Origin: Alteromonadaceae bacterium
GTDB lineage: Bacteria; Pseudomonadota; Gammaproteobacteria; Enterobacterales; Alteromonadaceae
NCBI GenBank assembly: GCA_014872785.1
Contig: WKFJ01000010.1
Span: 1-64,000 of the forward strand
Length of the DNA: 64,000 nucleotides
Direction: 5' to 3'
How positions within the stretch are numbered: the first letter of the stretch is position 1; each line of letters begins with the position of its first letter. Below, in pieces: positions 46,680-56,166 of this stretch. The notes below the pieces were generated by a model that was given only the letters and a program-made list of their open reading frames with translations, was not told the DNA's origin and did not search any database. Made by a program: the position numbers and the translations under genes.

Positions 46680-47095
46680 TGAGACTTCTATATATTATTT
46701 GCTTGTTAATTTTAACGTGCACAACACCTCTTGCTGGTGTTAGTGAAAAACTAAATGTTGTTATAAATAGCGATTCATTCAATAAAGAACTAACGCAAGC
46801 GCAAATTCGTAATATTTTCTTAGGCACCCCTCTACTAAAGGGTGTTAAACCTGTTCAGCTAGAACAAGGTCACCCAGTTAGAAAAGCGTTCAATGCCAAA
46901 GTAATTGGCATGACTGAATCTAGAATTTCAGCATATTGGGCACAAATGCGATTTTCAGGTACTCGGCAGCCCCCGTTTGAAGCTAAAAGTATTGATGAAG
47001 TATTGAAATTACTACAGCAGGATCAAAAAATAATTGCCTATATTCCCGAAAATACACCTTTACCAGAGGGTACCATCATCCTTGTTAGTCTGTAG
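46679..47095 (+). CDS. Small PstS-like substrate-binding-domain protein
   Basis: A 138-residue protein with a signal peptide (LLYIICLLILTCTTPLAG). The body resembles one lobe of the phosphate-binding fold (LTQAQIRNIFLGTPLLKGV and VIGMTESRISAYWAQMRFSG). It starts in the stop of the porin gene (TGATG), so the two are coupled. It overlaps the convergent GGDEF-EAL gene by 11 bases. Ligand unknown. Confidence 0.75.
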   Translation: MRLLYIICLLILTCTTPLAGVSEKLNVVINSDSFNKELTQAQIRNIFLGTPLLKGVKPVQLEQGHPVRKAFNAKVIGMTESRISAYWAQMRFSGTRQPPFEAKSIDEVLKLLQQDQKIIAYIPENTPLPEGTIILVSL

Positions 47096-49160
47096 TAACG
47101 CCCAACCAGTGATGCACGGCTGCAGGTTTGCCAAGTAAATAACCTTGGAATTCATCAGTACCTTGTTGGATCAGAAAGTCAAATTGCTCCTTTGTTTCAA
47201 CACCCTCAGCACAAACAGCAAGATTAAGCTGTTTCGCAAGTTGAATAATTGTTTTTATGACAAGTTCGGCATTATTACTAATGAAAATATCATTCACAAA
47301 AGAGCGATCAATTTTCAATACATCGAATTCCATCTGGGTAAGGTAACTCAATGAAGAATATCCAGTTCCAAAGTCATCCAGTGCCACTGTACAGCCAAAC
47401 GCTCTTACATTCTGACAAAACGATCGTGCTTTACTAGTGTCGTTTAAATAACTCGTTTCTGTAATCTCAAGCTCTAATGCGCCAGGGTTAATTTTAGCGT
47501 CCTTTATTAGCTCTTGAAAAATCTCGAAGAAGTGAGGATGTAATAAGTCTTTTGTTGAAACGTTTAGAGATAGTTTAACCTCAGTACCATAAACGTCTTT
47601 TAACTTGTGCCAAGCAGCCGCTGCTTGCTTAATTACCCAAAACGTCAATTCGGTAATCTTACCCGTTTGCTCTGCAATTGGTATAAACTCTCCGGGACTA
47701 ATAAACCCTAACTCCTCGCTACTCCATCTGCACAAAACCTCAAAACAATAGATTTTTTGTGCTCTATTGAATCTTGGCTGCAACACTATGGAAAAATCAT
47801 CTTTTTTGATTGCTTTTGTTAGCATACTTTTGATTTGGTTTTTCCGCTGAACATCCAATAACATTGCTTCAGTAAAGTGTGTGATTACACCTTTACCGAC
47901 GCCTTTGGAGTAGTGCATAGCCGTATCGGCATATGAAATTAATGACTTAAGGTCATAGCTGGCATCGCTCGCCTTTATTATCCCCGCAGAAATACTTGTG
48001 TCGATTTGCCAACTATCGACTTTCAAGGGTTCTTTTAACAATCTCGATAGTCTTAAGCCAATAGTCTCGAGACTACTTTTGTTATCATGACTTAGTCTTA
48101 TTAAAAATTCATCACCACCGAATCGAGCAAGTAAGTCTTTCTTTTCTAGCTGGTTTTTTATAGCCTTGGCGATCTCCAGCAATAGCAAATCTCCAACCTC
48201 GTGACCCAATTCATCGTTGATACTTTTGAATCCGTCAATATCAAAAATCATCACCTCGAAATCAGTATTTTTTCTCTTTGCATTCTGAAGTTCTAACTCT
48301 AGTGTCCTTATCACAGACTGGCGATTAGGCAGCTTAGTTAATGAGTCATAATTAGCCAGCACCTCCATTTCTTGGTGCTGCTCTAACAACTGACGATTTT
48401 GGCGCTTGTTCTCTTCAAGTTTTAGCGTTATCTGCTCCAACAAATAGTTGAAGTTTTTTGCAAGATCCCAAACTTCTTTAGTCCCCTTAGGTTGGACTTG
48501 TTGCTTAAAATTTCTAGATTGAGCTATTTCTAATGCAAATTTTGATAACAGCCGAATAGGCCTTGAGAATAAATTTATTCCAAAAAGTACAGCAGAGACC
48601 ACGATAAATAAGCAAATAAGCAATAAAGGTGTCACGCCTAATAATAAACGTTCGTTGCTATTTTTAATTTGATTATCGATATCTTCAACTATGACAATGT
48701 AACCGACTGGTTCTTCTGGCTCTCCGATAAACTTCTTCGAAATTAAGGTGGTATTGCGAATTTCTATTTCAGAGTTGATGGGCATTACCCGGTTAATCTG
48801 CTGATCAAGTGTTATGCTGTCGTCAAATCTGATTCCTCTAAATTGAGATAAGACTTTATCGTTATCGTCAGTCACGTAAGCAAACCGAACGCCCTCGTAG
48901 GCGGACAACCTCAATAACTTTTCAAGTATTTCGACACTATCCTTCTGGGTTTTAACCAATTCAGGAAACAAGTCTTGAGCCAAGTTATCGCTCACACTTT
49001 GAAGTCTAGTGCTTAAGGTCTGTTGTGTGACAAGCTTATGTTCAGACAATGTTAAAATTAACATGAAAATAGCGACCACAAAGAGCCCTGTAGTCGCAAT
49101 CACACTTACAACTGTTTTTATTCCTATTGATTGGAAAATAATATGTCTGCTTGGCATCAT
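47085..49160 (-). CDS. Membrane GGDEF-EAL protein with periplasmic sensor
   Basis: A 691-residue c-di-GMP enzyme. The ATG at 49160 is chosen (a GTG lies 12 bases upstream). Two helices (about 11-35 and 165-190) flank a periplasmic domain, then a HAMP-like linker. The GGDEF motif is intact (348-352, ARFGGDEFLIRL). The EAL signature reads EVL (474-476, CFEVLCRW), a common active variant; DDFGTGYSSLSYL and EGVETKEQ are intact. Both synthesis and hydrolysis of c-di-GMP are possible. It converges on the porin/PstS-like pair. Confidence 0.9.
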   Translation of the reverse strand: MMPSRHIIFQSIGIKTVVSVIATTGLFVVAIFMLILTLSEHKLVTQQTLSTRLQSVSDNLAQDLFPELVKTQKDSVEILEKLLRLSAYEGVRFAYVTDDNDKVLSQFRGIRFDDSITLDQQINRVMPINSEIEIRNTTLISKKFIGEPEEPVGYIVIVEDIDNQIKNSNERLLLGVTPLLLICLFIVVSAVLFGINLFSRPIRLLSKFALEIAQSRNFKQQVQPKGTKEVWDLAKNFNYLLEQITLKLEENKRQNRQLLEQHQEMEVLANYDSLTKLPNRQSVIRTLELELQNAKRKNTDFEVMIFDIDGFKSINDELGHEVGDLLLLEIAKAIKNQLEKKDLLARFGGDEFLIRLSHDNKSSLETIGLRLSRLLKEPLKVDSWQIDTSISAGIIKASDASYDLKSLISYADTAMHYSKGVGKGVITHFTEAMLLDVQRKNQIKSMLTKAIKKDDFSIVLQPRFNRAQKIYCFEVLCRWSSEELGFISPGEFIPIAEQTGKITELTFWVIKQAAAAWHKLKDVYGTEVKLSLNVSTKDLLHPHFFEIFQELIKDAKINPGALELEITETSYLNDTSKARSFCQNVRAFGCTVALDDFGTGYSSLSYLTQMEFDVLKIDRSFVNDIFISNNAELVIKTIIQLAKQLNLAVCAEGVETKEQFDFLIQQGTDEFQGYLLGKPAAVHHWLGVTTD

Positions 49161-49286
49161 CCGTAAATACACCTTAAATTTATAGCTAATGCTTTGTTTT
49201 TATTGCGATATTTCAAGTCGCATAAAACGAATTAAAACAATAGTAGACTAAAAATTAAAGCGGTAATAATTAAATGCTAATTAAAT

Positions 49287-49913
49287 TTATTTACATTTTT
49301 TAAGCCAAATTTCGACAAGGGCTACAGTGGAGCTCGAAATATGGTGTGCCATCACTTCAGGTGCACAATTGCCCTTGCCCAGCAACCAGTCAATAATTAG
49401 CACCATCTGCGCCTCAGCTAACTGTCTTGAGAAAAGGGAAATAGGTACAGCTGGGCTTGCCATTTGAGACTTGGTCAATCTCTTTAGCGTAACTTCCATT
49501 TTTTCAGCGAGCGATGCGATGATATGCCTACGCGCAGTACTTGAAAAAATACGCGGTGCAAAGCGTCGGTTCTCCCAAAAGTGTTCCATTAAACCCAACA
49601 GCTCCTGATCATTTTCCTGATCGATAACCTCTGTTAGTGTTAACAGCGGGCCGTGCATGCTTTTAACCAGTATTTCATCTTTACTTTTAAAGTGTTGATA
49701 AAAAGTAGAACGCCCGATATCGGCCTTTTTGATGATATCGGAAATTTTTATTTCGTCATAACTGTAGGTCAACACCAAATCAAAAAATGCATCTCTCAAG
49801 GCATTCAAGGTCTTTTGGATACGCTTATCCGCTTGTTCATCGGTAATCAATGCAGGCTCCTTGATTCGAAAAAGATAATGAACACTTCGATTTTTTTGTT
49901 CATTAATAGACAT
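49287..49913 (-). CDS. TetR-family transcriptional regulator
   Basis: A 208-residue regulator. The ATG at 49913 (MSINEQKNRS) is the family-like start; further upstream the frame runs into the divergent gene region. The helix-turn-helix is SYDEIKISDIIKKADIGRST followed by FYQHFKSKDEILVKS. The ligand domain ends IWLKKCK. It diverges from a polytopic membrane protein at 49989, its likely target. No strong Shine-Dalgarno. Confidence 0.85.
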   Translation of the reverse strand: MSINEQKNRSVHYLFRIKEPALITDEQADKRIQKTLNALRDAFFDLVLTYSYDEIKISDIIKKADIGRSTFYQHFKSKDEILVKSMHGPLLTLTEVIDQENDQELLGLMEHFWENRRFAPRIFSSTARRHIIASLAEKMEVTLKRLTKSQMASPAVPISLFSRQLAEAQMVLIIDWLLGKGNCAPEVMAHHISSSTVALVEIWLKKCK

Positions 49914-49988
49914 TTTTAGGCAATTGTCCAGCAACCTATTTTTAACGGATGCTAGTGTGTTAATGCATTCACAAGAAGGAAACAAACT

Positions 49989-50687
49989 ATGAGCAATTTG
50001 GCACACGAAAATGCATTTAATCAACAATTTGCTTCGCTACAGGCGCAAGCAAAAAACGTAGGTATTGTACTGGTGATACTTAGCCTGTTAAGTATCTTCG
50101 CGATGTTACATCATCCATCGGTAAGCGCTGTTGATATTCAAGAACAAATTGCCGAACTACAACACGAAGCATCTGTTAATGAGTTTGTACATGGCGTTCT
50201 GATAGCTATCACCTTGCTGATAAGTGTGTGCCTAACCGTGTATGCGAAACTTCGAAGCACCTACCGACCACTGATCATGGTAGGCATGATGAGTTTTTGG
50301 TTGGGTTCTTTGGCCATGCTTGTTGCGGCACTTATGAGTGGCTTTGTGGTGCCTGATTTGGGACAAATGTACAGCGGGAAATCGTCATCAGAGCTAGACG
50401 TTTTTAAAGGGCTTTGGGGAATGAGCTGGCAGATAAATCAGGCATTTGCCGAGTTTGGTACAGTAAGTTGGTGTGCAGCTATGTTCTTCTGGGCGTTTGA
50501 TATGTTAAAGCAAAGTGCCCGGATTAAAGTGTTCGGCGCAATTAGTTTAGTAACATCAGTCGTGATAGCTGGCAGCTTAGCGATGGGTTTAGTCAACCTT
50601 AATGTTGCAGGAATGACGGCTATATTGGTAGCCGTATGCGTGTGGCAAATAGGTATCGCAGCTATACTCATTACCAAATGCTATTAG
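49989..50687 (+). CDS. Polytopic membrane protein of unknown function
   Basis: A 232-residue protein with about six helices (near 24-40, 70-86, 95-120, 148-168, 178-200 and 206-228). The first loop is soluble and helical (VDIQEQIAELQHEASVNEF). No transporter motif was recognised. It is divergent from a TetR gene and followed by a bidirectional terminator, so it probably forms a single-gene regulon of that repressor. Confidence 0.7.
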   Translation: MSNLAHENAFNQQFASLQAQAKNVGIVLVILSLLSIFAMLHHPSVSAVDIQEQIAELQHEASVNEFVHGVLIAITLLISVCLTVYAKLRSTYRPLIMVGMMSFWLGSLAMLVAALMSGFVVPDLGQMYSGKSSSELDVFKGLWGMSWQINQAFAEFGTVSWCAAMFFWAFDMLKQSARIKVFGAISLVTSVVIAGSLAMGLVNLNVAGMTAILVAVCVWQIGIAAILITKCY

Positions 50688-50704
50688 CCCTATTTTAAAA
50701 ACAC

Positions 50705-50736
50705 AACTTGGAAGCGCCCTTTGGTGCTTCCAAGTT
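50705..50736. terminator. Bidirectional terminator hairpin
   Basis: AACTTGGAAGC (50705-50715) and GCTTCCAAGTT (50726-50736) form an 11-base stem between two convergent genes. Confidence 0.75.
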
Positions 50737-50760
50737 TCCAATTATCTCGCTTAATACAAG

Positions 50761-51906
50761 TTATTGCTCGGTTAACGCTTCGATCTTCGTCAATTGCTTT
50801 GCAATATGCTTTTTATGCCAGCTCAACATCGATTGGCTCATAGCTACCGCTTGTTTTTGCGACTCTAGTGCTTTATTCACGTCTTTATTTGCCAGGTAGG
50901 CTTGAGCAAGATAATGGTAAGCGTAAGCCGAATCTGGATATAGCTCAGCGTAAGTTTTAAAGGTTATCAGTGCCTGTTCGGGCGAGTGCGTAAGTTGATG
51001 TTCACCCAATCCTCTTATTGAGGCAGCAGCGCTTACATCAAAGCCATATTTGTACTTGGATAAATACGCAAAGTGTTCAACCAAGGCCATGGCTCCTTTT
51101 TGAGAAGCTGGTGACGTTGGTTCGAGTCCATTATTTATGTCATTGAAAAGGCGCTCTACTGCGTTTATTAAAGATAATAGGGGCAATGACATAAAGTAAT
51201 TGTCTGCAAACACTTCAAAATGCCAATCTAAAGACGCTGGAGCGTGACTTTGTAGCATGCTGTGCAATTGCTTAAATGCCTCCTGATTATCGGCCTCTTT
51301 ATTCCAGTTACCGTGCCCAACCCATAAAAATTGCGGCTTATTGCCCATTTTTCTAAGTGCCTTGGGTAACTTGCTCAAAATTTGTGCATAGTCATCGTTC
51401 AACTCCGGGCTTGTAACAATGTGCGCATTAAATAGGTTAGGTTTATTGATGAGGCTGGACAGTACTAGCGTGCCATTGACTCTAAAGCCACTGAAGATAC
51501 GAAAACCATTGGTTCGATACTTTGCATCAATAGCAGGGATCAACGACGCCTCGAAAAAATCTATAAGCGGCGTGCTGTCGCCTGACTCATCAAATAATCG
51601 GCCAACCGGATTGCCCATTTTAGGGGTGACGATAATCGTTTGCGGCCACGGCCATTCACCATTATGGCTTAACCATTGATGTATCCCCGCGAGGTATTTG
51701 TCCGCCATAGGGTGAAAGTCGAATAACAAGTTATAAGTTTTGTCGGTATTTTTACTGTAGCCCTTTGGCAACTGAACATTGAATGCCAAAGACTGCTCAA
51801 TATCTTTGTGCTTGAGCAGCAACACTTCGTTCAGGGCAGATAGACTTTGGTGTGAATAGAGTACGCACAGCAAAACCAACGCGCAGCGAATCAGTCCATT
51901 TAACAT
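50761..51906 (-). CDS. Exported esterase-like protein with TPR end, catalytic residues lost
   Basis: A 381-residue protein with a signal peptide (ALVLLCVLYSHQSLS). Residues about 30-260 follow the putative esterase (IroE/Fes-like) fold: YNLLFDFHPMADKYLAGIHQ and IIVTPKMGNPVGRLFDESGD. The nucleophile elbow reads GFRVNG (140-145) instead of GxSxG, so R142 replaces Ser. The C-terminal catalytic His pattern reads NYFMSLP, with F238 for His. Residues about 295-375 are TPR-like (AYAYHYLAQAYLANKDVNKA). It is probably a binding protein rather than a hydrolase. It lies alone. Confidence 0.75.
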   Translation of the reverse strand: MLNGLIRCALVLLCVLYSHQSLSALNEVLLLKHKDIEQSLAFNVQLPKGYSKNTDKTYNLLFDFHPMADKYLAGIHQWLSHNGEWPWPQTIIVTPKMGNPVGRLFDESGDSTPLIDFFEASLIPAIDAKYRTNGFRIFSGFRVNGTLVLSSLINKPNLFNAHIVTSPELNDDYAQILSKLPKALRKMGNKPQFLWVGHGNWNKEADNQEAFKQLHSMLQSHAPASLDWHFEVFADNYFMSLPLLSLINAVERLFNDINNGLEPTSPASQKGAMALVEHFAYLSKYKYGFDVSAAASIRGLGEHQLTHSPEQALITFKTYAELYPDSAYAYHYLAQAYLANKDVNKALESQKQAVAMSQSMLSWHKKHIAKQLTKIEALTEQ

Positions 51907-51955
51907 GGTGTTTCCTTTTTAATTGTTGATAACGATTTGTTTATGGGTTTACTTT

Positions 51956-52516
51956 CTAGGCGTTTCTTTCGAACCAGTCTTTTTTCAACAGACTGTAAAG
52001 CGACATATCGTGAAACTTAGCGCCAAAATAGGCTTTTTCACGCAAGACGCCTTCGAAATGAAACCCCAACTTTTCACATAACGCAATAGAGGGGGTATTA
52101 GTGGTTAAAATTGATGCTTCAATACGATTAATAAAATAGCGAAAGTCTTTGCTGTAGATGTGATTGATAATCGCAGTCACGGCTTCCGCAGCAAAACCCT
52201 GTCCCCAGTGCTTTTTCGCTAGGTCATAACCAATTATGGCGCTGTGGTCATATTGGTTCCAACTATTGAAGCCGCAAGTACCGAGCAGTCTGGCTTTACC
52301 TTTGCTCCGAATCGCCCAGCGAATACCATTACCCGATTCCACCTGAGACTTAAAATAATTGATGAGGTTGGCCGCCTCTGAGACCTCGTGAAACTTCTCA
52401 ATATCGTAATGAGCAATTACGTCAGGATCAGAAAAAATCGAAAATATCTCTTTCACATCCTTATCGTGTATGGGATCGAGTTGTAGTCGCTCGGTATACA
52501 GCTTGGGGAACTTCAT
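51956..52516 (-). CDS. RimJ/RimL-type GNAT acetyltransferase
   Basis: A 186-residue protein. TERLQLDPIHDKDVKEIFSI at the start, AIIGYDLAKKHWGQGFAAEA for the acetyl-CoA loop, and IEASILTTNTPSIALCEKLG with FHFEGVLREKAY are the family markers. It probably N-acetylates a protein or small-molecule amine. It lies beyond the nag operon terminator and is not part of that operon. Confidence 0.88.
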   Translation of the reverse strand: MKFPKLYTERLQLDPIHDKDVKEIFSIFSDPDVIAHYDIEKFHEVSEAANLINYFKSQVESGNGIRWAIRSKGKARLLGTCGFNSWNQYDHSAIIGYDLAKKHWGQGFAAEAVTAIINHIYSKDFRYFINRIEASILTTNTPSIALCEKLGFHFEGVLREKAYFGAKFHDMSLYSLLKKDWFERNA

Positions 52517-52568
52517 CAATTACTCGTGGATTATTATTCTTAGCTAATACATTTAAGATAACACGTAT

Positions 52569-52598
52569 CAAAAAAAAGCCCATCACAAGGATGGGCTT
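52569..52598 (-). terminator. Rho-independent terminator of the nag operon
   Basis: AAGCCCATC (52576-52584) and GATGGGCTT (52590-52598) with an ACAAG loop. The run of A at 52569-52577 is the U tract for the minus strand. Confidence 0.88.
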
Positions 52599-52648
52599 AC
52601 ACACAACAAACAAACCGTAGTTTGTTCACACAACACAATGTAAATTAG

Positions 52649-53977
52649 TTACCAGTTACGCAGCTTGTAGCCCTTGACGGCATAAAATGCTATAAACAAA
52701 TAGCATGGAAGCATTGCCCAATAGGCTTGCTGGCTGCTCAACTCATCCGAAAGAACACCGTATAACAAAGGTAAAATAGCCCCACCGGCAATACCCATAA
52801 TCAGTATTGCTGAACCTCTAGCCGTAAACTTGCCTAACTCTGCAAGTGCTAACGGCCAAATAGCAGGCCAAACCATGGCATTCGCTAAACCAAGTAACGC
52901 CACGTAAGTTAAAACATCAGGTAAGTCGGCATATCCTATCCAGCCCCATAAAAAAGCAAAGTTAGTACTAGTGGGGTCAGCAAAGACAATAGCGAATGTA
53001 AGTAAGATACCCAGCACTGCAGATAGCAGAAGTGCCACATTCTGTTTAAGTACACGCGGAATCAACGCCAAGCCGAGAAGGTAACCTACGACCATGCCGA
53101 TCATGGTTAGGGTGGTTAACGACGTTGCATTAGCAATACCAAGTCTTGAACCATATAAACCGATGGTGTCGCCGGCAATCACCTCAACACCTACGTAAAA
53201 GAACAGTGCAAGTGCACCTAGAATCAACTGAGGAAACTGTAAAATTGACGTATTGCCGGTATCGATAGCATTGTCTTCCACCTTGTCCAATTCGATCTCT
53301 GGAAGCGACGAATATTTCAAACCAACCGCCAGCACTGCTAGCGCAATTGCCATTCCGATATAAGGTGTAATTAATCCAGTCGCCATGGCATCAATTTGTG
53401 CAACCCGTTCTGCATCAGATAATTCTGCTAGCGATGCCGCTGTGATATGAGAAAACTCACCCAGAACCATAGCAGTAAACATTAACGGAGCTAATGCGCC
53501 TGCAGCTTTATTAATAAGCCCCATAATGGCGATACGCGCAGCCGCACTCTCTTCAGGGCCAATTTTTACCACATAAGGATTGGATGCGGTTTGCAAAATG
53601 GTTAAACCAGAACCAATCACAAACTGACCAAATAAGAAAATGGCAAACTCTTGGGTTAGCGCAGCAGGAATAAATATCAGCGCACCGACGGCTATGAGAA
53701 CCAGCCCGAGCACCATACCCATGCGATACCCTACTTTATCTAACACCCAAGACATGGGGAGAGCCATCACGACATACGCAACATAGAAGCTAAAAGCCAC
53801 CATTAACGCTTGAGTTTCAGTTAACTGACACACCATTTGTAAAAAAGGGATCAGTGCACCGTTAATCCAAGTGACAAAACCAAACACAAAAAATAAGGTG
53901 CCGATTATCGCCATTGGTATCAAACTGCTTTGACTAGAAGAATTGTCTTGGATCATGCTATCTACCTTGGTGTTCAT
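52649..53977 (-). CDS. nagP: N-acetylglucosamine transporter, MFS (FucP-like)
   Basis: A 442-residue, 12-helix permease of the FucP/GluP sugar:H+ symporter group (IIGTLFFVFGFVTWINGALI and SFYVAYVVMALPMSWVLDKV; YRMGMVLGLVLIAVGALIF). Position after nagA in a nag operon and family match identify NagP, which replaces a PTS in Alteromonadales. The start overlaps the nagA stop as ATGA. It is the last gene before a strong terminator. Confidence 0.93.
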   Translation of the reverse strand: MNTKVDSMIQDNSSSQSSLIPMAIIGTLFFVFGFVTWINGALIPFLQMVCQLTETQALMVAFSFYVAYVVMALPMSWVLDKVGYRMGMVLGLVLIAVGALIFIPAALTQEFAIFLFGQFVIGSGLTILQTASNPYVVKIGPEESAAARIAIMGLINKAAGALAPLMFTAMVLGEFSHITAASLAELSDAERVAQIDAMATGLITPYIGMAIALAVLAVGLKYSSLPEIELDKVEDNAIDTGNTSILQFPQLILGALALFFYVGVEVIAGDTIGLYGSRLGIANATSLTTLTMIGMVVGYLLGLALIPRVLKQNVALLLSAVLGILLTFAIVFADPTSTNFAFLWGWIGYADLPDVLTYVALLGLANAMVWPAIWPLALAELGKFTARGSAILIMGIAGGAILPLLYGVLSDELSSQQAYWAMLPCYLFIAFYAVKGYKLRNW

Positions 53978-55119
53978 TGTTCGCCTCCCACAGCATACTG
54001 CTCAGTTCCGTTTACCCAAACATTAGAGATATTTAGTGCTTCGTCAACTAACAGAAAGTTTGCCTTGGCACCCACTGTTATCTGACCGTAAAGATTTTGT
54101 TCCCCAAGCAAGGTGGCTGGGGTTAATGACGCCATTCTGACCGCATCTTCCAGTGGAACATGCAAATCGACATGCGCATTTTTCACTGCTTGCCACATAT
54201 CCAAACACGAACCAGCTAAGGTGCCATCTGGCGTGGTTAATTTTCCATTCTCACGATTTATCACCGTGTCAAAATAAGGCAATGAATCTTCGCTTGCACC
54301 CACATGAGCCATAGCGTCAGTCACCAAGAACACCTTATCCACTCCCTTGGCTTTGATGGCTAACTGGCTAGCAACTGGATGCACATGGTGATGGTCTAAG
54401 ACAAGTCCAGCGTAACTGCGGGAATCAGTTAACGCAGCGCCTACCATACCAGGCTCACGAGACTGTAACGGCGACATAGCGTTATAAATATGGGTAAAGC
54501 CTATTGCTCCAGCCTCTAGCGCCTCATGTACTTGCTCGTAGCTGGCGTTGGAATGACCCAGTACAACAAGAACACCTTGTCCAACCAAATCGCGAATAAC
54601 ATCAGGCGTCACGTTTTCAGGTGCTAAGGTAACTTTGACAATACCCAAGTCCTTACGAGTGAAAATTGCCAGTTCAGCATCGCTTATAGCGCGTATATGC
54701 TGCTCTGGATGAACACCCTTTTTCTTTTGACTCAAATGAGGGCCTTCAAAGTGCACTCCCAATACTTCGGGTATACCGACATCGATCGACTCCGCAACAG
54801 CGCAAGCGGTTGCTTCAATCACACTCAACTGATCGGTGATCAAAGTGGGCAACATACTTGTAGTGCCATACTGTCGATGCGCTCTTACCATGGTAGCAAT
54901 CGTATTTACTGTTGGAGTCGCGTTTAACAAACAACCGCCTCCGCCATTAACCTGTAAATCGATTAATCCCGGTAACAAACGCCCAGAGACGTGTTTTGCT
55001 TGCGGGTGCTTTATCAGTTCAATCGCCGCGATCAAACCGTCTTTAACGACAAGCGTCACGTTGGATAACCAACTATCTCCAACCAAAACACTGTCTGCTG
55101 TAATCCTAAAATTCGACAT
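53974..55119 (-). CDS. nagA: N-acetylglucosamine-6-phosphate deacetylase
   Basis: A 381-residue amidohydrolase. The metal site is seen in GLIDLQVNGGGGCLLNATPT, GVHFEGPHLSQKKKGVH, LGHSNASYEQVHE and GFTHIYNAMSP. The catalytic Asp lies in FLVTDAMAHVGAS. It makes GlcN-6-P and acetate. It is third in nagK-nagB-nagA-nagP, 15 bases after nagB. Confidence 0.96.
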   Translation of the reverse strand: MSNFRITADSVLVGDSWLSNVTLVVKDGLIAAIELIKHPQAKHVSGRLLPGLIDLQVNGGGGCLLNATPTVNTIATMVRAHRQYGTTSMLPTLITDQLSVIEATACAVAESIDVGIPEVLGVHFEGPHLSQKKKGVHPEQHIRAISDAELAIFTRKDLGIVKVTLAPENVTPDVIRDLVGQGVLVVLGHSNASYEQVHEALEAGAIGFTHIYNAMSPLQSREPGMVGAALTDSRSYAGLVLDHHHVHPVASQLAIKAKGVDKVFLVTDAMAHVGASEDSLPYFDTVINRENGKLTTPDGTLAGSCLDMWQAVKNAHVDLHVPLEDAVRMASLTPATLLGEQNLYGQITVGAKANFLLVDEALNISNVWVNGTEQYAVGGEQ

Positions 55120-55134
55120 ACGTATTCCGAAAAA

Positions 55135-56130
55135 CTAAACCGTCTCTGTGACTTTCTTCAAGCCTGGTGGTGAATCTGGATTTAAGCCCATTTCTTGCGC
55201 CGTCACCTCGATATCCAAATAAAATCTTAACATGACCACAAGCGGTAAAAGACGAGGATGTACGTTTTTATCGACATAGGTTAAGTGACTGAGAACTGCG
55301 CCGCGGTTTTTCACATTCTCTATTTGCTGAAGGTGAACCTCTTGCGATTCATCAGCGATGTCTACATTGATAATAGCTAAATCGTTTTCCACCAAGGTTA
55401 CCGGCCCGTGAATGAATTCTGCACTGCTGAACGCTTCTGCATGAATGCCGCAGACTTCCTTTAACTTAAGGGCAATTTCTCGTGAAATGGCATAGCCAAA
55501 ACCACGGCCAAGAACCACACAGTGACGTAAATGACGTAAAAAGTCCGCGCCCAACTGTGCATAACCATTACATACATTGTTCAAATGGACTGGTAACGAT
55601 TGTAAGTCAGACAGCAACTTATCATCGCCATTCCATACCGCAGTTAAGTGCAGCAAAGCAGACAAGGTCGACAAATAGCTTTTAGTGGCCGCAACCGCTA
55701 ACTCAGCTTGTGCGCGCACTGGTAATACAGCGTCGGCTAACGCCGCGAGCGGAGAGTACCCATCATTCACAAGCGCAATACAAAACGCTCCGGAGTCTTT
55801 GATGGCTTGTGTTTGCTTAAGTAGATCGGGACTTTTACCTGACTGCGAAATGATAATCGCCACGCTTTTGTCTAGCTTCAAGGTTTTGTTGTACACCCCA
55901 CCAACTGATGGCGCCGCGAATGACACAGGCAGACCCAATTCAATTTCAAAAAGATATTTTGCGAACACGCCAGCGTGATCAGATGACCCCCGTCCTACCA
56001 TCATAATCATAGAAGGGTCTAGTTCTTTAAGTTTCTGCACTAACTCTTCAACAACGGGTTGGTTGGATTGCAATTGATTTGCAATAATCTCCGGGGTAGA
56101 TAAGGCTTCTGACGCCATTAAACTTGCCAT
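55135..56130 (-). CDS. nagB: Glucosamine-6-phosphate deaminase, SIS type (NagB-II)
   Basis: A 331-residue protein with two SIS domains, like the isomerase half of GlmS. The sugar-phosphate sites are MVGRGSSDHAGVFAKY, AIIISQSGKSPDLL and LGRGFGYAISREIALKLKEV, with EAFSSAEFIHGPV. It lacks the glutaminase domain, so it deaminates GlcN-6-P to Fru-6-P (NagB-II). This unrelated replacement of NagB is standard in Shewanella/Alteromonadales. It lies 36 bases after nagK. Confidence 0.94.
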   Translation of the reverse strand: MASLMASEALSTPEIIANQLQSNQPVVEELVQKLKELDPSMIMMVGRGSSDHAGVFAKYLFEIELGLPVSFAAPSVGGVYNKTLKLDKSVAIIISQSGKSPDLLKQTQAIKDSGAFCIALVNDGYSPLAALADAVLPVRAQAELAVAATKSYLSTLSALLHLTAVWNGDDKLLSDLQSLPVHLNNVCNGYAQLGADFLRHLRHCVVLGRGFGYAISREIALKLKEVCGIHAEAFSSAEFIHGPVTLVENDLAIINVDIADESQEVHLQQIENVKNRGAVLSHLTYVDKNVHPRLLPLVVMLRFYLDIEVTAQEMGLNPDSPPGLKKVTETV

Positions 56131-56166
56131 TTTAACTTTCTCTCTAGAATAAATTGATTTCGAATT

